DNA of 64,000 bases, taken from assembly GCF_000247815.1 (NCBI RefSeq), contig NC_021686.1:1901627-1965626 (forward strand), in the 5' to 3' direction. This DNA comes from Ficedula albicollis. Its lineage: Eukaryota; Chordata; Aves; Passeriformes; Muscicapidae. Each line of letters starts with the position of its first letter. Position 1 is the stretch's first letter. Position numbers and translations under genes: made by a program. Below, piece by piece: positions 27,115 to 41,279 of this stretch. Below the pieces are notes generated by a model that saw only the letters and a program-made list of their open reading frames with translations, searched no databases and was not told the DNA's origin.

Positions 27115-29150
27115 TGCGTCACCCCCAGACCTCCCCAAAACCCCCAAACCTCCCCAAAACCTCCAAAATGCCCTACAACACTTTCCGACCCCTCCGCAAC
27201 CTCTCCATCTACTCCCAAACCTCTCCATCGCCTACAAATCCTTTCCAAACCTCCTGCAAACTCTCCAAAATCTCTCCAACCTCTCCAAAACCCCTCCAAC
27301 ACCTTCAAACCCTCTCCAAATCTCTCTGACGTCCCCAGTACCTGTCCAAAATCTCTCCAGTATTTTTAACCGCTCCAAATGCTTCCAAAACCTCTCTGAC
27401 TCCTCCAAAAATCTCCAACACCCTCAAAATATCAAGTCTCAAGGCCTTCAAAACCCCTTGAGCACCTGCAAAACCTCTCCAGCCTTCCCCAAATCTCTCC
27501 AACAGATCTCTCTGATGCCTCCAAAGCCCCCCCCAACGCCTCCAGAACTTCTCTGACTTCTCCAAAACACCTCTGACTGCTCCAAACCCCCTCCAAAACT
27601 TCCCCAATATTCCCAACGCCTCCAAAACCTCTCCAACACCTCCAGAACTCCTCTGGCTTCTCCAAAACTCCTCTGGCACCTGCAAAACCCCTCCAAAGCG
27701 TCCCCAATATTTGCAACTCCACCAAAATCCTCTGATGCTTCCAAAACCTCTCCAACACCTCCAAACCTCTTCCAGAACTTCCCCAATATTCCCAACACTT
27801 CCAAAACCTCTCCAGCACCTCCAGAACTCCTCTGACCTCTCCAAAACTCCTCTGACTGCTCCAAACTGATTCCAAAACTTCCCCAATGTTCTCAGCACCT
27901 CCAAAACCTCTCCAACACATCCAGAATTCTTCTGGCTTCTCCAGAATTCCTCTGACTGCTCCAAACCTCCCTCCAAAACTTCCCCAATTTCCCAACACTG
28001 CCAAAACCCTCTGATACCTCCAAAACATCTCCAACACCTCCAGAACTCCTCTGGAGCTCTGACACCTCCAAACCTCCCTCCAAAACTTCCCCAGTAATCC
28101 AGACACCACCAAAACCTCTCCAGCACCTCCACAACTCCTCTGGCTTCTCCAAAACTTCTCTGACTGCTCCAAACTGACTCCAAAACTTCCCCAATAATCC
28201 CAACGCCTCCAAAACTTCTCCAGCACCTCCAGAACTCCTCTGACACCTCCAACCCCCCTCCAAAACTTCCCCAATAATCCCAACGCCTCCAAAACTTCTC
28301 CAGCACCTCCAGAACTCCTCTGACACCTCCAACCCCCCTCCAAAACTTCCCCAATAATCCCAACGCCTCCAAAACTTCTCCAGCACCTCCAGAACTCCTC
28401 TGACACCTCCAACCCCCCTCCAAAACTTCCCCAATAATCCCAACGCCTCCAAAACTTCTCCAGCACCTCCAGAACTCCTCTGACACCTCCAACCCCCCTC
28501 CAAAACTTCCCCAATAATCCCAACGCCTCCAAAACTTCTCCAGCACCTCCAGAACTCCTCTGACACCTCCAACCCCCCTCCAAAACTTCCCCAAAAATCC
28601 CAACGCCACCAAAACCTCTCCAGCACCTCCAGAACTCCTCTGACACCTCCAACCCCCCTCCAAAACTTCCCCAATAATCCCAACGCCTCCAAAACTTCTC
28701 CAGCACCTCCAGAACTCCTCTGACACCTCCAACCCCCCTCCAAAACTTCCCCAATAATCCCAACGCCTCCAAAACTTCTCCAGCACCTCCAGAACTCCTC
28801 TGACACCTCCAACCCCCCTCCAAAACTTCCCCAATAATCCCAACGCCTCCAAAACTTCTCCAGCACCTCCAGAACTCCTCTGACACCTCCAACCCCCCTC
28901 CAAAACTTCCCCAATAATCCCAACGCCTCCAAAACTTCTCCAGCACCTCCAGAACTCCTCTGACACCTCCAACCCCCCTCCAAAACTTCCCCAATAATCC
29001 CAACGCCTCCAAAACTTCTCCAGCACCTCCAGAACTCCTCTGACACCTCCAACCCCCCTCCAAAACTTCCCCAATAATCCCAACGCCTCCAAAACCTCTC
29101 CAGCACCTCCAGAACTGCTGTGACTGCTCCAATCCCCCTCCAGGACCTCT
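27115..29150. repeat. 80-base minisatellite with degenerate left part
   Basis: The right part (about 28180-29110) is an almost perfect array of about 11 to 12 copies of an 80-base unit containing CTCCAAAACTTCCCCAATAA and CCTCCAGAACTCCTCTGACA. One copy, near 28590, carries a few substitutions. The left part (27115-28180) is built of the same CTCCAAAAC-type words but with variable unit length. Stops are absent on the minus strand, so the array reads as a 681-codon Trp/Gly/Glu-rich frame. Since 80 is not a multiple of three, that frame merely cycles through all three readings of the unit. Confidence 0.95.
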
Positions 29151-29649
29151 CCACCCCCCAGCTGAGCCCCAGGGGTGTCTGTGCTGAGCCGAGGTGCAGC
29201 TGCCCGGATCCTGCACCCCGGCAGGATCCCACTGGGATGCGCAGCTGCAGGGGCCCGTTGCCATGGGGATCATTAAAAGGATCATCTCGTTAGCAGCGAT
29301 TGTCATCCCGGCAGGGCTGTGTGCTGCTGACACGTGCTCCCAGCAGCAGGGACAGGAGCTGTGAGCCTCCCCTGCCAGGGCAGCTGCTGCTTCCTCCACT
29401 CTGGGGTTTGGGGATGGGTTATTTTGGGGGTCTCTGAAAGAGAAGCAGGTCCGTGGGATGAGGAGGGAGGGGTCCACAGGCAGGGAGCAGCTGATGGGGA
29501 CCTAAAGAACGAACCTTGTGCCAAGCTGCTGGGAGATTGTCCTTTTTATTCCACTTGTCCCAGCAAGGGCCCAGGATGTGGAACAGCTTTCGGGGATGTG
29601 AGGCTGAGCTTTGCAAACCTTTGCTTTAGAAACATCTGTCCCAAAGTAA
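29151..29649. other. No gene seen
   Basis: Unique sequence between the minisatellite and a CR1 fragment, with no supported exon or repeat. Confidence 0.6.
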
Positions 29650-29940
29650 AGGAATCATAAAGCATGGGATGGATTGGGTTGAGGGGGCTGTGAAGCCCAT
29701 CCCACCCCCAGCCATGGCAGGGACACCTCCCACTGTCCCAGGCTGCTCCAAACCCCAATGTCCAACCTGGCCCTGGGCACTGCCAGGGATCCAGGGGCAG
29801 CCACAGCTGCTCTGGGCACCCTGTGCCAGGGCCTGCCCACCCTCCCAGGGAACAATTCCTGCCCAATATCCCATCCAGCCCTGCCCTCTGCCAGTGGGAG
29901 CCATTCCCTGTGTCCTGTCCCTCCATCCCTTGTGAAAGGT
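29650..29940 (-). mobile_element. CR1 LINE 3' end fragment
   Basis: A minus-oriented CR1 3' end from inverted CATGGGATGGATTGGGTTGA to ATCCCTTGTGAAAGG. It retains the segment between CACTGCCAGGGATCCAGG and CTGCCAGTGGGAGCC uninterrupted (about 105 bases). That makes it the internal control for the G run inside the copy at 32100. Confidence 0.9.
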
Positions 29941-32099
29941 CTGTGCCAATCTTCCTTCCAGGCCCCCTTTAGTCACATCAAGGTGTCCCCAGTGTCCTTG
30001 TGCCTCGCACAGGGAGCACCAGGTCTCACACAGCCCCATCAGGGGCCTCCTGTTCTTGTTGATCCGTGGAAAACCCAGGTGGGAATTCCACATCAGCCCC
30101 CAGCGTCCCTGGAGCATGAGGAGGAGCCTGTCCTGGGAATGTGGCCGTGCCAGGCCCCAGGCCTGCTTTATCCCGTTGCTGGAAGTGCCATTTCTTAAAG
30201 AAACCAGCAGTCCCCCAAACCAGTGGCTGTGCCAGCCCTCGTTTCAGTCTGGGGCTCCTCCATCCCTGGAGAGGGAGCAGCAGTGCCTGGACTGTGCCTG
30301 GACCAGCCCTGAGGCAGGAGAAGCAATCCATCCCCCTTTTTTAAAAATTGATTTGGTAACTTCATGTTTTAGAAACACAGAAGGAATGGAAATGCCATGG
30401 AGCTGAACAGCTGTTTGGGGAGATGAAGGGAACAGGATTTGTGAAAATAATTTGTTACCACATGGTTTGTCTCTCAATTTCTATTGCAAACAGGCACTGA
30501 AATGCCTGTTCTCCAAGCCTCCTGCACTGCTCCAGCCTTGATTCCAGCCCCTTCAATCCCACACTCAAATATTCATCACGTTTAATTGCTTTATTCCCGT
30601 TTTGCAGCTTTTGGGTTTTGCCCCCGGGGTGAGTCTGAGCCTCATGCCAACCCAGCAGCTGGCTGTGCTTCCCCTCACATCCCTCCCCCCTGTTCCCATC
30701 TCCTTCATTGCTCCTGCCACAAACCGAGCTGGAGCTCATTGGGAATGCCATGGAGAAATGAGCATTTTACTGCCCTGCCACCTCATGCAAAGCACTTCGA
30801 TGGAAAGGGTTAAACTCTGTTTTATAAGTCCAATAAAGCAGCTTGGAAAAGTTTTGTCCACAAAGCCCCGCCGCTCCCCACGTCTCTCTCCCCAAGCTCC
30901 TTGGCAAGGAATTTGCTTATTTAGCAAGCTGTAAAAACCCAGCAGGTAAAAATTCCTGAGCACAAATTCCTGAGGAAAGTACAAATGTGGATAATTAATG
31001 ATATGAACCCAGCAGGGCCTGGGGGCAGGGAGTTCCTGCCTTGGTGTGGGGTGGGGGGGACACAGGCACCCCCAGCCTGGTGTCCCAGGGGTTTGGGGTG
31101 TTTAGCTGGGCTGGAATCCCACCCCACCCCACATCCCTGTGCTGGGGGCCGGGCAGGGCCATCCAGGGTGCCCGTGGTGGCTGAGGGACCTTTGTGGCTT
31201 TGTGGCCACCGCTGGTCCTGGCCCGTGCCCTTTGAAGGGTGGCTGCTCCCAGCCCGGGGGGACAGCAGCAGATCCCCAAAGGACACGTGGATGCACAGCC
31301 AAGCTTCAGCCAGCCCTTGTGGGTCTCATGGCTGGGGATTATTTGGCAGGGAGCCCCAGAAATTCATCCCAGAGTCCCAACCACCCTTTCCAAGAGCTCC
31401 AGAGCCAGAGGAGCAGGAGGAAGCCAGGGCACTTCTCTCCCTCTGCTCTCTTGCAGGCAGGGAGAAAGGACTCGTTCAGGGCTGTGGCTTCTCCTGAACC
31501 TACACGAAGTTCAGTCTGTTCCCAGCCTTCATCCCAGATCCCCAGCCCAGCAGGATGTCCTGACCTGCCCTCCTGTGCCTCTCCCTGCTCTCAGTGTGCC
31601 ACGGTTTGGTGGGACACCAAACCAGCAGAGCTGCAGGTGCTGCTGGAGGAGGGTGATGGAACCTGGGTTCCCAAGGGCAAGGTCTCATCCCGAGGGCTCT
31701 GTCCCTCACCAGGAGCTCCTGTGGGCTTTCCTGACTGGCCCCTTGGTCCAATACTGGGGTGGGGTTTTATTTAGTGAGGCAGGAGGGTCCCATGGGGCAA
31801 AGAGGTGTCCTCTTTTTCCAGGAAGCCATCAGGGGCTCCCCAGGCCTGGGCACTCTCATCCTCTTCCCTTTTCCTCCAGGTTTCTGCTCCACTCTGCTCA
31901 GCCCATTAGCCAAGGCATTAAATTTTAACTTTTTTTGTTGCTCCTACAGCATGTTCCTCATGTGTGAGTGCCTGGGTGGATGCCAGGGGACTGGGGGCCC
32001 ATGGATTCCCTCAGTGCCAGCCTGGGGGATGCTGATGCTTCTTCTCCCAACACCCAAGGACCAGCATGGAAGGAGGATCATTGCAAACACCCTGCACAG
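29941..32099. other. No gene seen
   Basis: Mixed-composition unique sequence. Several open frames exist, but none has conserved-looking protein content, and I see no exon with matching splice sites. Confidence 0.6.
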
Positions 32100-32710
<611 letters not shown>

Positions 32711-33124
32711 ATAAAATTGGGATCCCCAGAGTCTCCTGGGAGGACAGGACCCAAAGCAGCACAGCCAGGAGCTTTCTGGCCATGAGGAACTAAAAAGCCA
32801 TCGATTTCTGCCATTAGCGGGGGTGTGGCCGGAGCAGACGCCGCAGGCAGAGCCACCCACTGAATAATTCAGGGCGAGAGATGACGAAGCCCGAGGCCAG
32901 CCTGGGGAAGCCTCTCCCTGTTCTGGCTCCCCAAGGACAAGGCTTTTGCTGCCGTCCCAGGACACTGGGTGCAGGATCCCAAGGACCTGAGGGACGCGTG
33001 TTGGTCCCTGAGCCGCTCCCAATGGATGGGCAGCAGTGACACTGTCAGGGCTGTGTGAGTCTGGGGGCTCCTGACCCGGCGTGGCCTGGAGCAGCTGGAC
33101 ATTGCCTGCAGCAGTGATCCATTT
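32711..33124. other. No gene seen
   Basis: Unique GC-rich sequence with no supported exon. Confidence 0.6.
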
Positions 33125-34065
33125 TGGGGCAGGGACACTCATGGGGGGCAAAGGGACAGTGCTGCGGGGCAGGGACACTCCTCAAGGGGCAAAGGGACAC
33201 TGCTGTGGGGCAGGGACACTCAAGGGGCAAAGGGACACTGCTGTGGGACAGGGACACTCCTCAAGGGGGAAAGGGACACTGCTGTGGGGCAGGGACACTG
33301 CTGTGGGACAGGGACACTCAAGGGGTAAAGGGACACTGCTGTGGGACAGGGACACGGCTGTGGGACAGGGACACATGGGGGGCAATGGGACACTGCTGTG
33401 GGGCAGGGACACTCAAGGGGCAAAGGGACACTGCTGTGGGACAGGGACACTCAAGGGGCAAAGGGACACTGCTGTGGGACAGGGACACTCAAGGGGCAAA
33501 GGGACACTGCTGTGGGACAGGGACACTCAAGGGGCAAAGGGACACTGCTGTGGGACAGGGACACTCAAGGGGCAAAGGGACACTGCTGTGGGACAGGGAC
33601 ACTCAAGGGGCAAAGGGACACTGCTGTGGGACAGGGACACTCAAGGGGCAAAGGGACACTGCTGTGGGACAGGGACACTCAAGGGGCAAAGGGACACTGC
33701 TGTGGGACAGGGACACTCAAGGGGCAAAGGGACACTGCTGTGGGACAGGGACACTCAAGGGGCAAAGGGACACTGCTGTGGGACAGGGACACTCAAGGGG
33801 CAAAGGGACACTGCTGTGGGACAGGGACACTCAAGGGGTAAAGGGACACTGCTGTGGGACAGGGACACGGCTGTGGGGCAGGGACACTGCTGTGGGACAG
33901 GGACACTCAAGGGGTAAAGGGACACTGCTGTGGGACAGGGACACGGCTGTGGGCCAGGGACACTGCTGTGGGGCAGGGACACTGCTGTGGGGCAGGGACA
34001 CTCAAGGGGCAAAGGGACACTGCTGTGGGGCAGGGACACTGCTGTGAGACAGGGATGCATTTCTG
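33125..34065. repeat. 38-base minisatellite, roughly 25 units
   Basis: Tandem array of CTCAAGGGGCAAAGGGACAC plus TGCTGTGGGACAGGGACA. The centre (about 33410-33835) is perfect. The edges carry variants and partial units of the GGGACACTGCTGTGGGACA half. Both strands read open, giving spurious Gly/Thr/Leu/Trp-rich frames. Confidence 0.95.
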
Positions 34066-34140
34066 GGGCAGGGACACCCCTCACAAGGCCCCGTGGTGCT
34101 CCTGTCCCGTGTCCTGTCCCACCGTGTCCCCGCAGAGGGG

Positions 34141-35163
<1,023 letters not shown>

Positions 35164-35261
35164 CCAGCGCCGGCACCGGCCAGGAAGATGCCAACACCCC
35201 TCCGGCACTGCCTGCCCTGCGGTCACCCTCGCCCGGGCGCGGCGGCCAGCGGACCTGAGCG

Positions 35262-35323
35262 ATGGATTCCTTCTGCTTCGTCTGCTTCCAGAAAGAGGAG
35301 CTGCAGCCCCTGCACCTGCACAG
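35262..35323 (+). CDS. Candidate upstream coding exon, in frame with SBK1
   Basis: ATG at 35262 in a good context (GAGCGATGG) opens MDSFCFVCFQKEELQPLHLH and runs to a donor, CACAG/GTCAGTG, at 35323. The 62 bases leave two bases over. Joined to the SBK1 acceptor at 52564 they give AGC GCA GCC ATG, so the frame enters the SBK1 start codon and would add 23 residues. I do not recognise the peptide from any protein. It may be an SBK1 alternative first exon, the start of an unknown gene, or chance: one in three for the phase, with composition favouring open frames here. Confidence 0.3.
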
Positions 35324-36689
35324 GTCAGTGCCGCAGCCCGGGACAGCCCCGGTGGGGACACGGGAGGGCACGGACCGGCAGCGGGGCACCGAGCCGGGCT
35401 GGGGCCGTGCAGGGCGGGCCTTGCCCAAGTTTCCTTGGGAGCTGGAGCGTCCTGTCCTGGCCAGAGGAGTCCGGATGCTGTGCCGGGAGATGCTGCGCTC
35501 AGAGCTCAGCACGTGTGTCCGGCCGGGATGTGCTGCCCGGGCAGCAGCGCTCCAGGGACCCCGCTGGGCATCCCGTGCCGTGCCGTGCCCAGTGGGCAGC
35601 AGCGTCTGCACCCATGGCCTCCCGGAGCCATCCCAGAGCCTCCCCCGATCCATCCTGGAGCCTGAGCGCACCTGAGCAGGGTCCCAGGGCAGTCTCTGCT
35701 CCTCCCTGCCCAGTGCAATTGGGGGGGGGGGGCGCAAGGAGAGGCTCCCCCAGTCCTGTCCCTCTGGGCAGCAGCACCGGCGCTCGCCTCCCCCTTCCCA
35801 AATTCTCCTCTCCCCTCGGCGCTGCTGAGCGACGGCCAAGGAGAATGTGGCGGTGCCGGAATTAGCCGGGCAGCCGGCAGGGTGCGAGGTGTGAATGCTG
35901 GCACATGTTGTGCCCAACTGCTCCTCCGTGGCACCGAGCCACTGCCGGCTCCTGTCCCCGAGCAGAGCCCCTGCCTGGGGCTGTCCCCAGCGAGCTCTGC
36001 GGGGCCTCTGGGCCATCGGCTGCATCAATCCAGGCCGTCTGTCCTTCCTCCCGAGTTGCAGGAAGCTGTAGGATTTGTTTTTTTGGTGTAAATAATGGGT
36101 TTTTGGAGCCTCAGTTCCCGTGGGTCAGTGCCCGGGTGGGGAGAACAGGGCCTGGGTGTGGGTGCTGCTGCCTGGGAGGGTGCACAGAATTCCCAGGGCT
36201 CCTGTCCCACAGCCCAGCCCGGGCTCGGAGCTGGCCAGTGGCGTCCAGCCTGTGTCAGGCCACAGGTGGCATCGTTTGGCATTCTCAGCCAGGGAGGGAG
36301 CACCCGGGGTGGCAGTGTGGTGGCCCCAGGGTCCTGCGTGGTGGCCCAGGGTCCCGCCACCCTGCTCGGGGGACGGCGAGGGACGGACACCCATGGCTTG
36401 TGCCCAGAGGCTTCTCCCTGTCCTGCCCTGCTTCAAGATGGGCTGCACTGGGGTGTGTGTGGGTGTGTGTCCGGTCCCTGGCTGTCACCAGCTTGTCCCT
36501 CAGTCTGTCTCCACCCCGTGGGGACACAGCTGCCACCGCCTGTCACCTCCAGCACAGCCCCACCGCGGTGGGCTCCCCGAGGTGACAGGAGGTGCTGTCC
36601 CTGCTCTGTCACCGCCCCGGCGCCCGGCCCTGGTCCTGCCCCCTGTGCCAGCACCGTGGGTGCTGTAGGCAGTGCGTCTGTCCCCCCGT
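35324..36689. other. No gene seen; GC-rich sequence
   Basis: CpG-rich, mostly unique sequence downstream of the candidate exon, with a 12-base G run at 35721-35732. Long open frames occur on both strands, as expected from the composition. I see no supported exon. Confidence 0.55.
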
Positions 36690-36825
36690 GCCTGTCCCCA
36701 CGTCTGTTCCCTGCGTCTCTCCCCTCTGTCTGTCCCCTCGTGTCTGTCCTCACATCTCTCCCCCTGTGCCCGTGTCTGTCCCCGTCCCCCCGTGCCCGTC
36801 CCCCCGTGCCCGTCCCCGCAGCCTC
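36690..36825. repeat. Pyrimidine-rich imperfect TGTCCCC/GTGCCC repeat
   Basis: A C/T-rich tract of about 135 bases made of short words such as GTCTGTCCCC and CCCGTGCCCGTCC, ending in CCCCGCAG. The end resembles a strong splice acceptor, but the following sequence has no recognised coding content. Confidence 0.7.
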
Positions 36826-37156
36826 TAGATGGTGCCAGGAGAACGGGCAGCGAGCGGAGGCGGCGGGCGGCGGTGCCGGCTGTGTTGGGGTACCGGGGTA
36901 CCGGGGCACTCCGTGCTCTCCCCGTGCCCCAGTTCAGTCCCTCCTTCCCCTCCAAGAAACCCGTTCTGCTCCTTCTCCCCAGCTCCCGTCCCGCTCCATC
37001 CCAGTGCCTGAACAGCCTCGCTGTGCTCCAGGCTCAGCACCTTTCCCAAGATCTCAAACGCGGCCGGTGCTGCCCCAGCCGGGGGCAGGGGATCCATCCC
37101 TTGGGGCGCTGTGCCCCCGCCCGGCGGCTCGGTCCCTGCAGCCCCCCGGGCCGGGG

Positions 37157-37911
<755 letters not shown>

Positions 37912-37955
37912 TCCTTTCATCTCGTTAATCTTAATTAGTTATTAATATTCCGGGA
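37912..37955. promoter_or_regulatory. TAAT-rich patch; candidate enhancer element
   Basis: Within strongly GC-rich DNA, a ~40-base patch carries TTAATC, TTAATTAG and TTATTAATATT. These are TAAT cores of the kind bound by homeodomain proteins. The contrast with the surroundings suggests constraint; this is inference. Confidence 0.3.
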
Positions 37956-38089
37956 GTGCTTTGAAGACCGTGGGCTCAGTGCGGGCACTCCCGGGTGTTA
38001 CTATGGCTCGGTGTGCGTGTCACCCCGCGTGCCACCGAGGGGCAGGGATGCCCCGGAGGGACCTGACGGGCCCCACCGAGCCCGTGGAA

Positions 38090-38545
38090 CCCCCCGGAGT
38101 CACACGGAGCCCTGCCGAGCCCCACGGGGGCCTGGCAAGCTCTGAGGAGCCCCAGAGATCCTTTGGGAGCCCCAGAGATCCTTTGGGAGCCCCATAGATT
38201 CCCACGGAGCCACATGGACTCCCACAGAAGCTCAAGGGGCCCTGCTGAGCCCCATGGAGCCCCACACAGCCCCATGGAACCCCACACCGCCCCATGGAGC
38301 CCCACACAGCCCCATGGAGCCCCACACAGCCCTCCTGAGTCCCATGGAGCCCACGGAGCTCCACAGAGCCCTACTGAGTTCCACAGAGCCCCACGCAGTC
38401 CCAAAGAGCCCTGCTGAGCCCTACAAAGTCCCATGAAGACCTGGTGAAGCCCATGGAGCCCCGATGAGTCCCATGGAGCCCCACAGAGCTCCACAAAGCC
38501 CTGCCAGCCCCACAGAGTCCCACGGAACCCCACAAAGCCCTGCCA
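38090..38545. repeat. Imperfect GAGCCCCA(C/T)-based minisatellite
   Basis: About 450 bases made of short words such as CATGGAGCCCCACACAGCCC and GAGCCCTGCTGAGCCC, without a fixed unit length. Both strands read open. Confidence 0.85.
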
Positions 38546-38718
38546 GGCCCAGCTGGTCCCAGTGCCAGCTCAGCCCCTGTGCACGGCACCGGGATGGTGG
38601 CACTGGGAGCTGCCCCACGTGTGGGGCGTGTGACACTGTCCCTGCAGCCCCCGCTCCGGTCCCTGGGCCGGCTCCCCGGGCAGCGGCAACTCCCGCCTGA
38701 CCTAGAAACAGCCCCGAG

Positions 38719-38728
38719 CTATAAATAG
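38719..38728 (+). promoter_or_regulatory. CTATAAATAG element: TATA box and MEF2-type site
   Basis: CTATAAATAG fits both a strong TATA box and the MEF2 consensus YTAWWWWTAR. About 30 bases downstream a plausible initiator region (TTGACAGAGAGCTCGG) begins a CpG-rich leader, with an ATG at 38798 in a GCCGGGATGG context. That ATG gives only a short frame and I see no good donor. It is a candidate alternative promoter of SBK1 or of an unannotated transcript. Confidence 0.4.
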
Positions 38729-39039
38729 GGAGAGAGTTGACAGAGAGCTCGGAGGAGCCGCACGGAACGCGGCGAGCAGGAGCTGCGGGAGCCGGGATGG
38801 CACCGCAAGGACAGGCAGGGGACACGGGGCGAGGGAACTCGGGAAGGGGCGAGGATGGAGCCACCCCATCTCCAGGGACACAGAGAGCACCCCAGCTCTG
38901 CCCGTGGTGACACACAGAGCACCCCAGCTCTGCCCATGGTGACACACAGAGCACCCCAGCTCTGCCCGTCGCCCCTGTTTTCCTCTTTCACCGACACCCC
39001 TTAGATTTTCTCCTGCGCTGCCCCAGCCCCCGCTCCGAG

Positions 39040-40059
<1,020 letters not shown>

Positions 40060-41050
40060 TCCCCTTAAAGTGACATCGCGGGAGCTAAGGGACCCGGCTG
40101 AGACACGAGGAAGTCTCAAAGCAAATCCTGGCCTGTGTTAAACATCCCTGCTTGGCCTTGGTGGGCACAGAGGGAAATCCGGGAAGGCGAGGTGTGTGCA
40201 GGGATGCTGCAAGTGGGAGCGGGGTGCCAACCCCTCGCCTTCCTCCGGGCGAGCTGGCGCTGTCCCCCAGGCTGAAAGTGCCTGGGAGCTCCTGGCGCCC
40301 AGCTCCAGCATCACTTGCTGAAAGTGTTGCCAAATCTAAGGCACCTGAAGGGAAGCCCCCGTGATGTCTTTGCTTCATCTGGCATTCCCTGGCTTGGCCT
40401 GGATGCTCCCACCATTCATGAGCCGCAGAGGAAGCCACGTCCTGCACATTGAGGAGCAGCATTCTGCGAGCTCTCTGTGCCATGGTGACTCAGGGTGCCC
40501 AGAGCAGCGGTGGCTGCCCCATCCCTGGACGTGTCCAAGGCCGTGTTGGATGGGGCTGGAGCAGCCTGGGATGGTGGAAGGTGTCCCCTGGCAGGAGTTG
40601 GAACGAGATGATCCTGAAGGTCCCTTCTAACCCAAACCATTCCTTGACCCAGGGTGGGCATCACCCACCCCACGGGGGCATCGCCCGTGCCAAAGGAGCG
40701 GGAACAGAGTCTCGGAGGGCTCAAGGACAGCAGAGCCCAGGGAAGCAGCGGGCAGCAGGACACGGCTGTGTGCTTTGCCATTCCGGCTGCACGCTGCTGT
40801 GACCCCCGACCCTCCAAACTCGGGCTGTGGGGGTTTCGGGTGGGGTAGGGCGCGAAGCCGCCCCCTGCGGAGCACCGCTCCCATCCCCATTGTCCCCAGC
40901 GCCGCCTCTGCTCCGAGCCGAACCCGCGGCACCGGAGCTCCGCACCGGGCGGGGAGGGGGCGGCTCAGCCCCGAGCCCCCTTTCCCGGGCTGCTCCCGCA
41001 CCGACTCCCCCCGGCTACATCGGGAGGGCGGGGACAAGCAGCGCCCCGCA
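40060..41050 (+). repeat. Duplicated ~1-kb segment, copy 1
   Basis: It begins TCCCCTTAAAGTGACATCGC and ends AGCAGCGCCCCGCA. It matches 41280-42277 with only a handful of single-base differences and small indels. It contains a short plus-oriented CR1 fragment (40489-40648) and a CpG-rich end. I see no coding exon in it. Confidence 0.95.
40489..40648 (+). mobile_element. CR1 LINE 3' end fragment
   Basis: A plus-oriented CR1 end from AGGGTGCCCAGAGCAGCGGT to TTCTAACCCAAACCATTCC. The same fragment recurs at 41716-41875 as part of the duplication. Confidence 0.85.
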
Positions 41051-41279
41051 GGAGTGTCGGAGTGTGATTCAGCCTCTTGCCTTAAAGTCATTCATGAAAA
41101 GACTTAATTGCATCCTCAGCGCGAGCGGAGCCATCCGTGAGTCAGTGCCGATGGCTCCCCGGCCCTCCCCGGTTTGTGGGGCCTCGGGGACGGGCCCGGT
41201 CCCAGCGGAGCGGGCACAGCCCATGTGTGGGAACAGCCCGCTGTCCCGTCGGAGGGTGGGGCAGCCCCACGGCTGTGGG

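Noticed and set aside
28180..29110. CRISPR-like or other spaced repeat array
   Set aside because: Units are contiguous without unique spacers, and the window is a vertebrate genome.
27305..29477. Minus-strand frame of up to 681 codons rich in Trp, Gly, Glu and Arg
   Set aside because: It cycles through the three readings of an 80-base repeat. Codon content and lack of any other domain argue against a gene.
33081..34047. Plus-strand frames of about 300 codons (GKGTLLWDRDTQGA-type repeats)
   Set aside because: A translation of the 38-base minisatellite in shifting frames.
36826..37011. Coding exon after the strong acceptor-like CCCCGCAG at 36823
   Set aside because: The pyrimidine-rich stretch is a repeat, and the following frame has no recognisable protein or matching donor.
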